Positions 1 through 9,207 of a DNA stretch of 64,000 nucleotides are shown here, piece after piece. The position numbers and the translations under genes are program-made. The stretch is from Streptomyces sp. NBC_01750 (GTDB lineage Bacteria > Actinomycetota > Actinomycetes > Streptomycetales > Streptomycetaceae). How positions within the stretch are numbered: the first letter of the stretch is position 1; every line of letters begins with the position of its first letter. A model generated the notes under the pieces. It was not told where the DNA came from. It saw only the letters and a list, made by a program, of their open reading frames with translations, and made no database searches. Where the stretch lies: the NCBI RefSeq assembly GCF_035918095.1, contig NZ_CP109137.1, forward strand, positions 496,001 through 560,000, given 5' to 3'.

Positions 1-1371
1 CTCCACCGCCCGGTCCGCGTCGTACTGACTCGCCGTCAGATGCCCTCCCTAGTCGGCTTCCGCAGCCCCACGGCGCAGCGGATCAGGCTCGGCGCCGACC
101 CCGACGGCCGGCTGCGCGCTTTGGACCACCAGGCGCAGAGTCTTACCTCGACCGTGCATGAATTCATCGAGTCGAGCGCGGTGATGGGGCGGGTGATGTA
201 CGACGCCGACGCGCATCACACCCTGCACCGGCTCGTACGGCTCGACGTGCCGACCCCGGCCTGGATGCGCGCACCGGGCGAGGCACCGGGATCCTTCGCG
301 CTCGAATCCGCCCTCGACGAACTGGCCGAGAAGTGCGGCATGGACCCGATCGCGCTGCGCGCACGCAACGAACCCGAGACGGGTCCCGTGTCCGGGCTGC
401 CGTTCAGCAGCCGCAATGTGCTCTCCTGTTTCGAGGAGGGCGCCCGCAGGTTCGGCTGGGCGGACCGGGACCCGCGTCCCGGCCTGCGCCGTGAGGGGCG
501 CTGGCTGCTCGGAACCGGAACGGCGGCGGCCACCTACCCCTCGGGAGTCGGCCCGTCCACGGCGGCCATGACCGCGGAGCCGGACGGAACTTTCACCGTG
601 CGGATCAACGCGGCGGACATCGGGACCGGGGCACGTACCGCGATGACCTTGGTCGCCGCGGACGCGCTGAAGGTGGATCCGGACCGCATCCGTGTGCGCA
701 TCGCCGACAGCGACCTCGGCCCGGCCATGTTCGCCGGCGGCTCGATGGGTACGCGCTCCTGGGCGTGGGCGGTGACGGTCGCGGCCGACGAACTGCGGGA
801 GCGACTGGCCCTGGGGGGCGGCATTCCGCCGGAGGGGATCACCGCCCGGTCCAACACCGCCGAGGCCATCGGCGCCCTCCCAAAACTGGAACGGCACTCC
901 TTCGGAGCACAGTTCGCCGAGGTCGCGGTGGATGTCACCACCGGTGAGGTGCGCGTACGACGGCTGCTCGGCATCTACGCCGCAGGCACCATCGTCAACC
1001 CGCTCACCGCCCGCAGCCAGTTCATCGGCGGAATGACCTGGGGGCTGTCCATGGCCCTCCACGAGGAGGCGACAAGGGACCAGGCCTCCGGCGGCCACGT
1101 CGGCGCCGACCTCGCCGGCTATCACTTCGCCGCGCACGCCGACGTACCGCTCATCGAGGCGGACTGGGTGGACGACCCCGTCCCGGACGACCCGGTCGGG
1201 ATCAAGGGCATCGGCGAGATCGGCGTCGTGGGTGTCGCCGCCGCGATCGCCAACGCGGTGTGGCACGCGACCGGTGTACGCCACCGGGACCTCCCGATCC
1301 GTCCGGACCGCGTCCTGCGGGCGGCGGACGAAGCCCGGCGTCGGGCGGCGGGGGGAGCCCGGAGTGCTTGA
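1..1371 (+). CDS. Xanthine dehydrogenase-type molybdopterin-binding subunit, C-terminal part (5' end outside window)
   Basis: The reading frame is open from the first base, so the gene starts before the window; about 456 codons remain. Residues such as RPVRVVLTRRQMP near the left edge and KGIGEIG near the end match the large molybdenum-cofactor subunit of the xanthine dehydrogenase/aldehyde oxidase family; the Glu of the GxGExG loop is the catalytic base in this family. Members hydroxylate purines or aldehydes and pass electrons to FAD and Fe-S subunits, which would be encoded further left. The stop overlaps the start of the xdhC-like gene, so the two are translationally coupled. Substrate cannot be told from this fragment. 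Confidence 0.9.
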   Translation, partial: LHRPVRVVLTRRQMPSLVGFRSPTAQRIRLGADPDGRLRALDHQAQSLTSTVHEFIESSAVMGRVMYDADAHHTLHRLVRLDVPTPAWMRAPGEAPGSFALESALDELAEKCGMDPIALRARNEPETGPVSGLPFSSRNVLSCFEEGARRFGWADRDPRPGLRREGRWLLGTGTAAATYPSGVGPSTAAMTAEPDGTFTVRINAADIGTGARTAMTLVAADALKVDPDRIRVRIADSDLGPAMFAGGSMGTRSWAWAVTVAADELRERLALGGGIPPEGITARSNTAEAIGALPKLERHSFGAQFAEVAVDVTTGEVRVRRLLGIYAAGTIVNPLTARSQFIGGMTWGLSMALHEEATRDQASGGHVGADLAGYHFAAHADVPLIEADWVDDPVPDDPVGIKGIGEIGVVGVAAAIANAVWHATGVRHRDLPIRPDRVLRAADEARRRAAGGARSA

Positions 1372-2512
1372 CATCGCCGAGGAGTTGAACCGCTGGTTCG
1401 AGGAGGGCCGGGACTTCGCTGTCGCCACCGTCGTGGCCGTCGGCGGCAGCGCCCCGCGCGGTCCGGGCGCCGCCCTGGCCGTCGACAGTCACGGCACCGC
1501 CATCGGTTCCGTCTCCGGCGGTTGTGTGGAAGGGACCGTGTACGACCTGTGCGTCCAGGCGCTCCAGGACGGCCGGACGGTGCGGATGCGGTTCGGATAC
1601 AGCGACGAGGACGCCTTCGCGGTGGGACTCACCTGCGGCGGCGTCATCGAAGTCCTGGTCACGCCGGTGCGCGCGGACGCGCCGGTGTTCCGGGCAGGGG
1701 TGTCGGCCGCGGACCGAGGAGAGGCGGCGGCACTCGTACGGGTGGCCTGGGGCCCGGGCGAACTGCTTGGCTGTGCGCTGCTCGTTCACCCCGACGGATC
1801 GTACGAGGGAAGCCTCGACGGACATCCGGATCTGGACCGGACGGCGGCGGAGGGGGCCCGCGCGATGCTGGACACCGGCCGCACCGGCACCGTCGAGATC
1901 GCGGAGGACGGGTCGCGCTGCCCGGGCGGCATAACGCTGTTCGTGGAGTCGAGTGTGCCGCCACCCCGGATGATCGTCTTCGGCGCCGTGGACTTCGCGA
2001 CAGCGCTCGTACGGGCGGGAAAGTTTCTCGGCTACCACGTGACCGTGTGCGACGCCCGGCCGGTCTTCGCCACCCGCGTCCGCTTCCCCGAGACCGACGA
2101 CCTCGTGGTCGACTGGCCGCACCGCTACCTCCGGCGCACCGCGACCGACGAACGAACCGTTCTGTGCGTGCTCACCCATGACGCCAAATTCGACGTTCCT
2201 CTGCTGGAGACCGCCCTGCGGCTGCCGGTCGCGTTCGTCGGCGCGATGGGCTCACGCCGTACTCACGAGGACCGCAACCGGCGCCTGCGCGAAGTCGGCG
2301 TCACCGAAAGCGAGTTGGCCCGCCTGCGCTCCCCGATCGGCCTCGACCTGGGCGCCCGTACCCCCGAGGAGACCGCCTTGTCCATCGCCGCGGAGATCAT
2401 CGCGGCGCGCCGGGGCGGGACGGGGGTTCCCCTGACCGGTTCCGGAACGCCCATTCACCATGGCATGGACGCGAGGAACGAGGGCGAGGCCGGGTCCCGG
2501 TCGGCGGCATGA
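1364..2512 (+). CDS. xdhC: XdhC/CoxI family molybdenum cofactor maturation protein
   Basis: 382 residues from a GTG that overlaps the upstream stop by eight bases; upstream in-frame ATGs lie inside the previous gene and were not used. N-terminal motifs GGSAPRGPG, SGGCVEG and LTCGG are typical of XdhC/CoxI, and the second half (FGAVDFATALVRAGKFLGY, then VCDARPVF) is the Rossmann-like XdhC domain. These proteins bind molybdopterin, promote its sulfuration and insert it into the apo-enzyme. Tight coupling to the hydroxylase subunit supports this. The C-terminal 30 residues are of low complexity and unlike the family. Confidence 0.88.
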   Translation: MLDIAEELNRWFEEGRDFAVATVVAVGGSAPRGPGAALAVDSHGTAIGSVSGGCVEGTVYDLCVQALQDGRTVRMRFGYSDEDAFAVGLTCGGVIEVLVTPVRADAPVFRAGVSAADRGEAAALVRVAWGPGELLGCALLVHPDGSYEGSLDGHPDLDRTAAEGARAMLDTGRTGTVEIAEDGSRCPGGITLFVESSVPPPRMIVFGAVDFATALVRAGKFLGYHVTVCDARPVFATRVRFPETDDLVVDWPHRYLRRTATDERTVLCVLTHDAKFDVPLLETALRLPVAFVGAMGSRRTHEDRNRRLREVGVTESELARLRSPIGLDLGARTPEETALSIAAEIIAARRGGTGVPLTGSGTPIHHGMDARNEGEAGSRSAA

Positions 2513-3099
2513 CCCGGCTCGGCCGCGAGGCCAGGACGGCCGGTGGCGTCGCCGTGCGGGACGACCGGGAGCCCGAAGGTCGCGTATCCGAGAAGCCGTG
2601 GTCGGCCTCGCCCGCCCATGGCCGCTGAAGTCCACGTCAGTGGGTGGCCAAGAGGCAGCGCAGAGCCCTCGGCCGGTCAGGGAACCCGAGCCGAGTCCGC
2701 CGGCCCGCCACGCGGCCCGGGCCGTGAACCCGTCCTGGATGCCGCGAGGCAGCGGCCCCGCTACAGCGAACGCCGGGTCGTGGGCCTGTGCGGCGACGTA
2801 CAAGATCGCGACACTGTGCATCCCGGTCGGGTGCGGCGGCGCCCCCGGGGCCTGCAGTCCGGCAGACGCGGCGTGATCCACCCCAGGCACATTGACATTT
2901 TCACCTTTGCGTGGTTATAGCCTGTACGGGTGGTGCATCCCTCGGCACGGTCGTAGCGTCGATTGAGGAACAACCGTTGGAAGAAGGGCGCCGCCACGAC
3001 CGGCTGCAGCTCCTGACGCGCAGACCGCAGCGCCGGGGGCCAGTGAGGTGTACACGGTGGGCCACGTGGGCTCGAAAAAAGGGCAGCTGGGGAGCCGAC
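2513..3099. other. Intergenic region, no supported gene
   Basis: About 590 bases between xdhC and a secreted-protein gene. Several GC-driven open frames exist on both strands but none has a ribosome site with a recognisable product. The last 60 bases carry the leader of the next gene. Confidence 0.5.
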
Positions 3100-3540
3100 A
3101 TGCAGGAACACAAGCACAAGACAGCGGTCATGCTGTGTGCTGCTGCGGCGCTCGCAGCAGCGGTGGTACCGGCATCCGCTTCCGCCAGGGCACCCTCGCC
3201 CCCTCACGTAGTGGCCGTCGACTGTTTCTCGAAGTCACAGGTACGCCCCGGCGACTTCTTGCTCGCGTGCGGGGATGGCAACAACCGCCTCACCGCACTC
3301 CGATGGTCCAGTTGGGGACCGAAGTCCGCGGTGGGCAGCGGGCTCGACGTAGTGAATGACTGTCAGCCCTACTGCGCCGCAGGCAAGTTCCACTCCTACC
3401 GTGTCACCGTGAGGCTCGACCGCCCAGAGACCTGGCAGAAGCATCCTGAGCTGCAGCACTTCACCCGGATGCGACTCATCTACACCGACAACAGGCCGGC
3501 GCGGGTACAGCAGGAAGTGACATACAAGCTCTGGGACTGA
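3100..3540 (+). CDS. Small secreted protein, unknown function
   Basis: 146 residues. The ATG was chosen because GGGGAG lies seven bases upstream and because a Sec signal follows at once: positive MQEHKHKT, hydrophobic AVMLCAAAALAAAVV, then a likely AxA cleavage at SASA near residue 30. The mature part has four cysteines (DCFSK, LACGD, DCQPYC) that could form disulfides, and a beta-rich composition ending in YKLWD. Proteins like this are common in Streptomyces but I know of no function. It stands alone, 45 bases before a convergent gene. Confidence 0.75.
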   Translation: MQEHKHKTAVMLCAAAALAAAVVPASASARAPSPPHVVAVDCFSKSQVRPGDFLLACGDGNNRLTALRWSSWGPKSAVGSGLDVVNDCQPYCAAGKFHSYRVTVRLDRPETWQKHPELQHFTRMRLIYTDNRPARVQQEVTYKLWD

Positions 3541-3584
3541 CAATTCCCCAGCCCCTCGGTCACCTCTGCACAACCAGGTGGTTC

Positions 3585-4940
3585 TCAGGCCGCGCGCCAC
3601 TTCTGGTTGGCGGTGCCGGCGCAGGTCCACAGCTGCAGCCTGGCGCCATTGCGCTGATTGTTGTCCTTGACGTCGACGCATTTGTCAGCCTGCCGGTTCA
3701 CCAGGTCACCAGCCTGCGTCAGGACAAACTGCTGGGCAGGGTTACCACTGCAGTTCGCCAGTTGGACCACCGCTCCGTCATCACGGGAGCCCCATGCCAC
3801 GTCCATGCACAGGCCGAGCGCCCGCACTGCCCCGTCGCTGCGGAAGTCCCATCGTTGGGGCGCATTGCCTGTGCAGTCCAAGATCTGCAGCGGGGCGCCG
3901 TCTTTGCCCTTTCCGCCGACCACGTCGATGCACCGCTTGGAATCCTGGCTGATCAGCACAGTTCCCTTGGGGGCCGGCGCCTTGCCCTTCGGGGCTGCCG
4001 GAGCGCCACCACCCGATGAACCGGAAGGGGCACTGGGCGCGGCCTGTGTGGGCGCACTGGCGCCGCCACCGCCACCCGCGTCCTTGTCGCCCTCCGGCCG
4101 GGCGGCTTGGGAGGGTGGCACCGACGGCTCAGGCAGCGGAGCCGATTCGGTCGGCAGTTCGGTCACACCGGCGGGCGCCGTCTGCTCCTGAGCAAGGCTC
4201 ACCACCCTGGGCTGCCTGGCGAACCACAGCGCCACGAAGGCGATCGCCAGGGTCATGGCGATGGCGACGCTGGTCAGGACCCAGCGGGGCAGGACGCTGC
4301 GCTGCACGTACGAGCCGTCGACGCTCAGCGGCTCGGTGCCCGAGCGGCGCACCGCGAGCGTAAAGGGGCGGGTCTCCTTCTGTCCGAACCAGGTGATCCG
4401 CCGAGGACGGATGGTGGTCTTGAGGAAGGCGGCACGGCCGGGTTCGATCTGAACGTCGGCAGGGTGGATGTCGAAGGCGAGCTGTTCACCGGTGTCGTTT
4501 CCACTGACGGAAGCAGTCAGCTTGACGTTGCCCCAGTTGTCAATCGCCAGTTGGGGGCGGCCCCGGAAGCGGCCCCGGCACGTCTCCGGGAGAAGCTCGG
4601 CGCGCAGTGCGGTGAAGGGGGTGACGGTCACCATGCCCTCGACGACTGTCGCGGCCTGCGACTGTTCGGTCGGGAGGATCTGCAGGCCGTACGGGTGCGG
4701 GCCCGCCGTGGCGTCCGGGGAACGGGGCGGAGCAATGGTGACGTTCACCGTGCCGGTGGTGCCCGGGTAGAGCCTGAGGACGGGCGGCTCCACCGCGGCC
4801 CATAAGGCGGGGGCACCGACGGGGACGACCCGGTACTCGTCGACGACATCACCGATGTTGCGAAGCCGCAGCCGCACGGTGGTCGTAGCGCCGGGGTCGA
4901 CGGTGGCGGAGGCGGGTTCCAGAGAGGTCCAAATGGTCAC
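3585..4940 (-). CDS. Membrane-anchored protein with C-terminal ricin B-type lectin domain
   Basis: 451 residues. Residues 1-215 look like two beta-sandwich repeats of the kind found in bacterial proteins with conserved 'P-G-x-x-x' strands (VDPGATTTVRLRLRN; IEPGRAAFLKT). One membrane helix follows at about 219-240, then an Ala/Pro/Gly/Ser-rich linker at 255-325 and a ricin B trefoil at 326-451 with QxW-like motifs at 362-364, 403-405 and 446-448. The lectin part should bind carbohydrate outside the cell, with the N-terminal part inside or the reverse. There is no enzymatic domain, so it may act as an adhesin or sensor; this is inference. Confidence 0.82.
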   Translation of the reverse strand: MTIWTSLEPASATVDPGATTTVRLRLRNIGDVVDEYRVVPVGAPALWAAVEPPVLRLYPGTTGTVNVTIAPPRSPDATAGPHPYGLQILPTEQSQAATVVEGMVTVTPFTALRAELLPETCRGRFRGRPQLAIDNWGNVKLTASVSGNDTGEQLAFDIHPADVQIEPGRAAFLKTTIRPRRITWFGQKETRPFTLAVRRSGTEPLSVDGSYVQRSVLPRWVLTSVAIAMTLAIAFVALWFARQPRVVSLAQEQTAPAGVTELPTESAPLPEPSVPPSQAARPEGDKDAGGGGGASAPTQAAPSAPSGSSGGGAPAAPKGKAPAPKGTVLISQDSKRCIDVVGGKGKDGAPLQILDCTGNAPQRWDFRSDGAVRALGLCMDVAWGSRDDGAVVQLANCSGNPAQQFVLTQAGDLVNRQADKCVDVKDNNQRNGARLQLWTCAGTANQKWRAA

Positions 4941-5583
4941 TCACGGATGCTAGTCCCGGGCCTCGAGCCGGTGGGGCCGTGCGTTCGGAAGGTGCACTGA
5001 CGGACACGTCTCTGCGACCGGAGGGACGGGCCATCCGGGCAGTGGCACCGCTGCGACGGACGCCTGCGGCCGTGCCGCAGGCCGGGCGCCGGCACGTGAG
5101 GACCGCGTGAACGCTCGCTCCCACGCTGATCGGAGCCGGGCACCTGCTCTTCGCTGACAGGAAAGACACCCCGCCGGACGCTTGAGGCGTCGACAAGATC
5201 GTGACCACGGTCATCGCCGGCGTAGTGCGAGAACGGCTGTAGTGAACGGCCCAGCGGCAGGCCCGCACCCGGAGACCGGGCGCCGGCGCGCGGGTTCCAG
5301 CCTGGCGGACAGCTCCAGCCGGCCTCGGCTGCCCCGGAGGGCGTCCAGCAAGATCAATCCCGGCAGGATTCCCACGACCTCAGCCACTCACGCGCGGCTG
5401 GCCGTGGCCGCACCACCACGGCCTGCGCGGCCGTGGGCAGCGGCCCCCGGCTGTGACGTACGTCCTGTTGCCGCCCGGGCGGCCGCCTTACGCTGACCTG
5501 CCACGCGCGCCCCAGGTGCGACAGTGCTCGCCACATGCACAGGTAACAGAACCATGGCGGGCACGTGCAAAGGACGGTCCACC
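4941..5583. other. Intergenic region, no supported gene
   Basis: About 640 bases between divergent genes. It should contain the promoter of the ricin-lectin gene at its left end. Open frames here are arginine/proline-rich shadows of GC bias; no RNA gene or clear palindrome was seen. Confidence 0.45.
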
Positions 5584-6120
5584 GTGCTCAGTGATCTCTC
5601 GCCAGTCATAGCTGCTTCCACGCGCTGGCTGCTGTCGGCATTCCCGCCGGCATTCGACCCGCTGGACCACGCCCTGGCCGAAGCCCAGGCATGGCAGGCG
5701 GCCACCATCGCCGCCGCCCTCCGCTACCCCACCGCACTGGACGCTGAACTGCTGAACCTGCTCGGCCCCGGCGGCTCCGACCGGCTGGACTCCGTCACCG
5801 GCGCCGATGCCCACCCGCTGCAGGGAGCCGGCCACACCTGGCGCACCGGGGTGGACGAAACCGTCGTCAGCTGGGCGGCCTGCCTGCTGGCCGACGCCGA
5901 TCTCGCCGCCGTGGCAGCGGCCTGCCTGGCCGCAACCCACCACGGCGCGGACAATGTAGGCGCTGCGCGTCGGCTGACAGTTCCCAGCCAACGCGATCAC
6001 CGTGCGGCGCCGCTGATGCGCCACCCGGACCTTCTCAGCCCGATCGCAGACCTCCACCGCGAGACACTGCTTGGCCTTCTCGGTACAGACCGGGCCGGCA
6101 GCTCACCCGAGCGAACGTAA
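5584..6120 (+). CDS. Hypothetical protein, alpha-helical
   Basis: 178 residues from a GTG with AAAGGA about ten bases upstream; the frame is open further up but without a better start. The product is Ala/Leu-rich and looks helical (WQAATIAAALRY, AACLLADADLAAVAAACLAA), with no signal peptide and no motif that I recognise. Codon use looks coding, with GC-rich third positions, but an overlapping minus-strand frame of similar length exists, so the call is tentative. Confidence 0.45.
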   Translation: MLSDLSPVIAASTRWLLSAFPPAFDPLDHALAEAQAWQAATIAAALRYPTALDAELLNLLGPGGSDRLDSVTGADAHPLQGAGHTWRTGVDETVVSWAACLLADADLAAVAAACLAATHHGADNVGAARRLTVPSQRDHRAAPLMRHPDLLSPIADLHRETLLGLLGTDRAGSSPERT

Positions 6121-6299
6121 CCACGAAGCCTGCTCGGCAACGGTGCACTCGATGAAAGTGTCCGCACCAGCGTGCCCTGAGCTTCCAAAATTTCGAACCT
6201 CGAGCCGATGTCGGCGAGGGCTCCGCTGCCATCGGGCCCCTGACCCGATGGCAGCTGCATCGAGCACAGCCAGCTCCTCCGGGCACCGGCCGCCACACG

Positions 6300-6767
6300 T
6301 CACGCGGAAGCGTCGGCGGGGTCCGGCCGCGGCGATACGCGTTCCACGGTCGTTGCGAGGCGGGGCAGCATGTTGCGATGCCGTATCTGGATAAGAACAT
6401 CGAGTGGGGCGGCGTGAAGGGCGCCGCCAAGTCCACGCAGAGGATGCTCGTCCACGATGACCAGGGTGTCATCGCGACCCCATGGCCGTATCTCGATGGC
6501 GATGCGCGCCGTGCCCAGTCGGCCGCTGTGGGCCTCCAGCTCCAGCCAGCCCGGCGGTTCGTAGCGTCGCACCACGGTGTGCCCCTCGTAGGACCATGGC
6601 CCCAGGCTTATTGAGTACTCCAGGGCCGCATCAACCTGCGGCCAGCGGTCGTCGAGCGGCCGGGTCGCAGATGTCCCGACGACCCACTCGCTGTAGAGCC
6701 GCGGATTCCCCAGCACGGTCCATACAGCTTCTGGGGACCGCTTGATGATGTGGTGTCGTACGGCCAT
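6300..6767 (-). CDS. SRPBCC family (polyketide cyclase/dehydrase-like) protein
   Basis: 155 residues. The start MAVRHHIIKRSPEAVWTVLGN and the run EWVVGTSATRPLDDRWP match the START/SRPBCC fold, in which a curved sheet wraps a hydrophobic ligand cavity. Later strands (GPWSYEGHTVVRRYEPPGWL, DDTLVIVDEHPLRG) and the C-terminal helix with RHRNMLPRLA fit the whole domain, so it appears complete. Members bind lipids or polyketides, or act as cyclases. Neighbours give no hint of the ligand. Confidence 0.82.
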   Translation of the reverse strand: MAVRHHIIKRSPEAVWTVLGNPRLYSEWVVGTSATRPLDDRWPQVDAALEYSISLGPWSYEGHTVVRRYEPPGWLELEAHSGRLGTARIAIEIRPWGRDDTLVIVDEHPLRGLGGALHAAPLDVLIQIRHRNMLPRLATTVERVSPRPDPADASA

Positions 6768-6982
6768 GACAGTGTCTCTCGTAGGGTCACACGTGCCAGG
6801 TGGTGGGCGGTTGCCCCCCGCTCTTTCCGGTCATACCTACTGCGGCAAAGCATCTACGCCATCCCATGGGCGGGAAGGAAAGTCCCGGCCCGTATACACG
6901 GTGTCGCACATCGATCTTCAGCCCTGCAGCCTCCCCTCGCATCTCACAGCGGGCTTGAAGTCACTGGGCATGCAGTCGCTGA

Positions 6983-7193
6983 CACCGCGCTTTCGAGGTC
7001 GGCAGCCTCCTCGACTGGGCAGCCGGACGCTCTTTCGCATGGGTCGATGATGAGATCACCGATGCCGACCGGGCCTGGGTGAGGCACACCAAGGACGAGC
7101 TCTTCTGCATCGCATCGACCCCCAAAAAGGCCTCATGGACGAGGACTTCGCCGCTCTCGATGAGTGGCTGCGGCTGCATGCGGGCCACTGAAC
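6983..7193 (+). pseudogene. C-terminal remnant of a HAD-like hydrolase gene, frameshifted
   Basis: One frame reads FEVGSLLDWAAGRSFAWVDD and on to DRAWV; the next frame continues ALLHRIDPQKGLMDEDFAAL then DEWLRLHAGH and a stop at 7191-7193. Joined, these match the C-terminus of a widespread Streptomyces HAD-domain protein family. The change of frame near 7085 and the loss of everything upstream show a relic. Confidence 0.6.
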
Positions 7194-7532
7194 TTGATTG
7201 GGTGATGTCGGTGCGGTTCGCCTGACGTCGGCCGGTCGGCGCCGGTAGCCAACGTGGGCGTGAGGTACGCGCAGGTCGGAGCCAGTCCCGCAGCTGAAGC
7301 AAGCCGTTCCTCATCGTGGAGCACGTCCGCGCCTCACGATGCGCCCGCTTCCCCGAGCCCGGCAGCCGGATACACACGTTGGCGTCGGCTTGTGCCGGGC
7401 GGCGTGCCCCAGGACCGCAGCCGGAGCTCCAGGTCACAGCCGCGGCCGCCGGGCGCAGGGCTGCTCACCACCGATCGGCGCGCTGGCGGAAATTCCCTAC
7501 CGTGGTGGCCGGGAAAGGCGGAGACTCGTCCC

Positions 7533-8150
7533 GTGGCTGACATGGGGTCGTTCCGGGAGGCGGTCATCGCGTGGGCGGCCGGTGGCCCCGGTGACCCCGC
7601 GCGCGAGCTGGCCGCGCGGCTGCCCGTCCGGGCAGCCGTCCTGCTCGAAGGGCCGAGCGACGTCGCAGCGGTCAGCGCGCTGGCCGCGAGCCGCGGCCGG
7701 AACCTGGCGGCCGAAGGAGTCTGCGTCCTGCCGATGGGCGGTGCGATGAGCGTCGGGCGCTTCGCCCGCCTCCTCGGGCCACCCGGCCTGGGCCTCCGCC
7801 TCACGGGACTGTGCGACGAGGCGGAGCGTAGCTACTACGCCCGCGGCTTGGAGCGGGCCAGCGCAGCACAGCAAGGGTTCTTCGTCTGCGCGGCGGATCT
7901 GGAAGACGAGCTCATCCGCGCGCTGGGCGTGACACGGGTGGAGGAGCTCGTCCGGGCGGAGGGCGACCTCCGCGCCCTGCAGACCTTCCTGCGCCAGCCC
8001 GCGCAGCGGGGCCGTACCTCACAGCAGCAGTTGCGGCGCTTCCTCGGCACGAAGAAAGGGCGCAAGATCCGCTACGGCCGCGTCCTCGTCGAGGCCCTCG
8101 GCCCCGACCGCGTACCCGCCCCACTCGACGGCCTGCTCACCAGCCTCTGA
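7533..8150 (+). CDS. Stand-alone OLD-type TOPRIM domain protein
   Basis: 205 residues from GTG 7533, chosen because GGCGGAG lies about ten bases upstream; an ATG three codons later is the alternative. AVLLEGPSDVAAVSALA carries the ExxxD-type TOPRIM motif (catalytic Glu in LLEG), followed by GVCVLPMGGAMSVGRFARLL and LTGLCDEAE, the second acidic motif. This arrangement is that of OLD-family TOPRIM domains, which cut or bind DNA, but the ABC-type ATPase of OLD proteins is missing and not encoded nearby. The C-terminal KKGRKIRYGR is basic. A nuclease or regulatory role is inference. Confidence 0.72.
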   Translation: MADMGSFREAVIAWAAGGPGDPARELAARLPVRAAVLLEGPSDVAAVSALAASRGRNLAAEGVCVLPMGGAMSVGRFARLLGPPGLGLRLTGLCDEAERSYYARGLERASAAQQGFFVCAADLEDELIRALGVTRVEELVRAEGDLRALQTFLRQPAQRGRTSQQQLRRFLGTKKGRKIRYGRVLVEALGPDRVPAPLDGLLTSL

Positions 8151-8220
8151 CCGCTCGGCGACATGGCCGGTAAGTCACGGGGGTACCCGGCGTTCTCCCT
8201 CACGAGGGAGACGTCCGGCC

Positions 8221-8586
8221 TCAGGAAACCCGTTTGATTGTCCAGGTGTTGGGGTCGTGGCTGGGCACCGCTGAGTACTGACAGGCGCCGCTGTAGAAGC
8301 GGTTCACCTGCACCCAGCCCGCCGGCGGAAGTGTGGAGGAGCAGGCGTTGACGGTGGAACCGATGGGCATGCCGGAGACCTGCTGGATTTTCTTCATATT
8401 GGGGTTGAACGTGATGCCGCACGCCCAGCTGTTCCACCACTGCACATCGACCCACCCAGACGGTGTCAAGGAGCTCGAGCACATGGTCGCGGTGTCGCCG
8501 GGGGCGGCCGAGGCCGATGGCGCAGTGAGCGCGACGCACGCGGCAGCGGTCAGCAGGGCCAGCGAGGCCGAACGGAGACGGACCAT
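8221..8586 (-). CDS. Small secreted protein with an internal tandem repeat
   Basis: 121 residues. The ATG at 8586 has GGAGG eight bases upstream; the longer frame adds an N-terminus that would spoil the signal peptide. A Sec signal (MVRLRSASLALLTAAACVAL) ends at an ASA/AP site near residue 28. The mature protein holds two copies of a ~45-residue unit: MCSSSLTPSGWVDVQWW then SWACG, and ACSSTLPPAGWVQVNRFY then SGACQ. Each copy has two cysteines and a GWVxV core. Function is unknown. Confidence 0.75.
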   Translation of the reverse strand: MVRLRSASLALLTAAACVALTAPSASAAPGDTATMCSSSLTPSGWVDVQWWNSWACGITFNPNMKKIQQVSGMPIGSTVNACSSTLPPAGWVQVNRFYSGACQYSAVPSHDPNTWTIKRVS

Positions 8587-9207
8587 GGTGGTACCTCCAG
8601 AATCATCGATCCCTATGCGCGAACTCCACAATTCATACCGTTTCTCCATACGTGAAAGGAGTCAGTTATCGGACTGAGCTCATCGTGACTGAAATGCGGC
8701 GCCGCTCACGATCGCTCGCTCACGGGCGCCCCGCCCATTTTTCCGGTCCGCGGTGCGGCCGACAGGCCGCAGGATGGCTGGCTACGAAAGGCGCTCTTGC
8801 CTGTCACCGACCGAACCAGCCGGATGACATCCACCCTGCGGCAGCCCACCTCGGTCAGCAGCATGTTGAATACTGCCCGTGCAGCCCACCCCCGGCGGAC
8901 AGTTCCCCACAGTCCAAAGCGGCGGAGGAGAGGCCGAACCTGTCGTCTTGGTCAATTGGATGGGGTGCCGATGCAGTCCGTGATGCCCAACGCCGGGAGG
9001 TTGACCAGGACGCGTGCGTTCTCGGGGGGTGACCGGGCGACAGGCGGGCGTAACGATCCTGGCCGATAGCTGGACGACTCCCCGTGTCCGCGTCCGCCCA
9101 CTCGGGCAACAAGAGCGGCCGGCTGAGCCAGTCGACAGGGAAGCCGACCGCAAGTCACCGCGAGGCCGCCTGAGTTGTCCGTGTGGGGCCGAGGGTAGTG
9201 TTACCCC
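8587..9207. other. Intergenic region, no supported gene
   Basis: About 620 bases between divergent genes: promoter of the secreted repeat protein on the left and of the LysR gene on the right. The long minus-strand frame that runs through here and into the LysR gene is a shadow. No RNA gene or repeat recognised. Confidence 0.45.

Noticed and set aside
49..1428. Long minus-strand frame opposite the molybdenum hydroxylase gene
   Set aside because: Shadow of a high-GC coding region; composition is arginine/histidine-rich with no family features.
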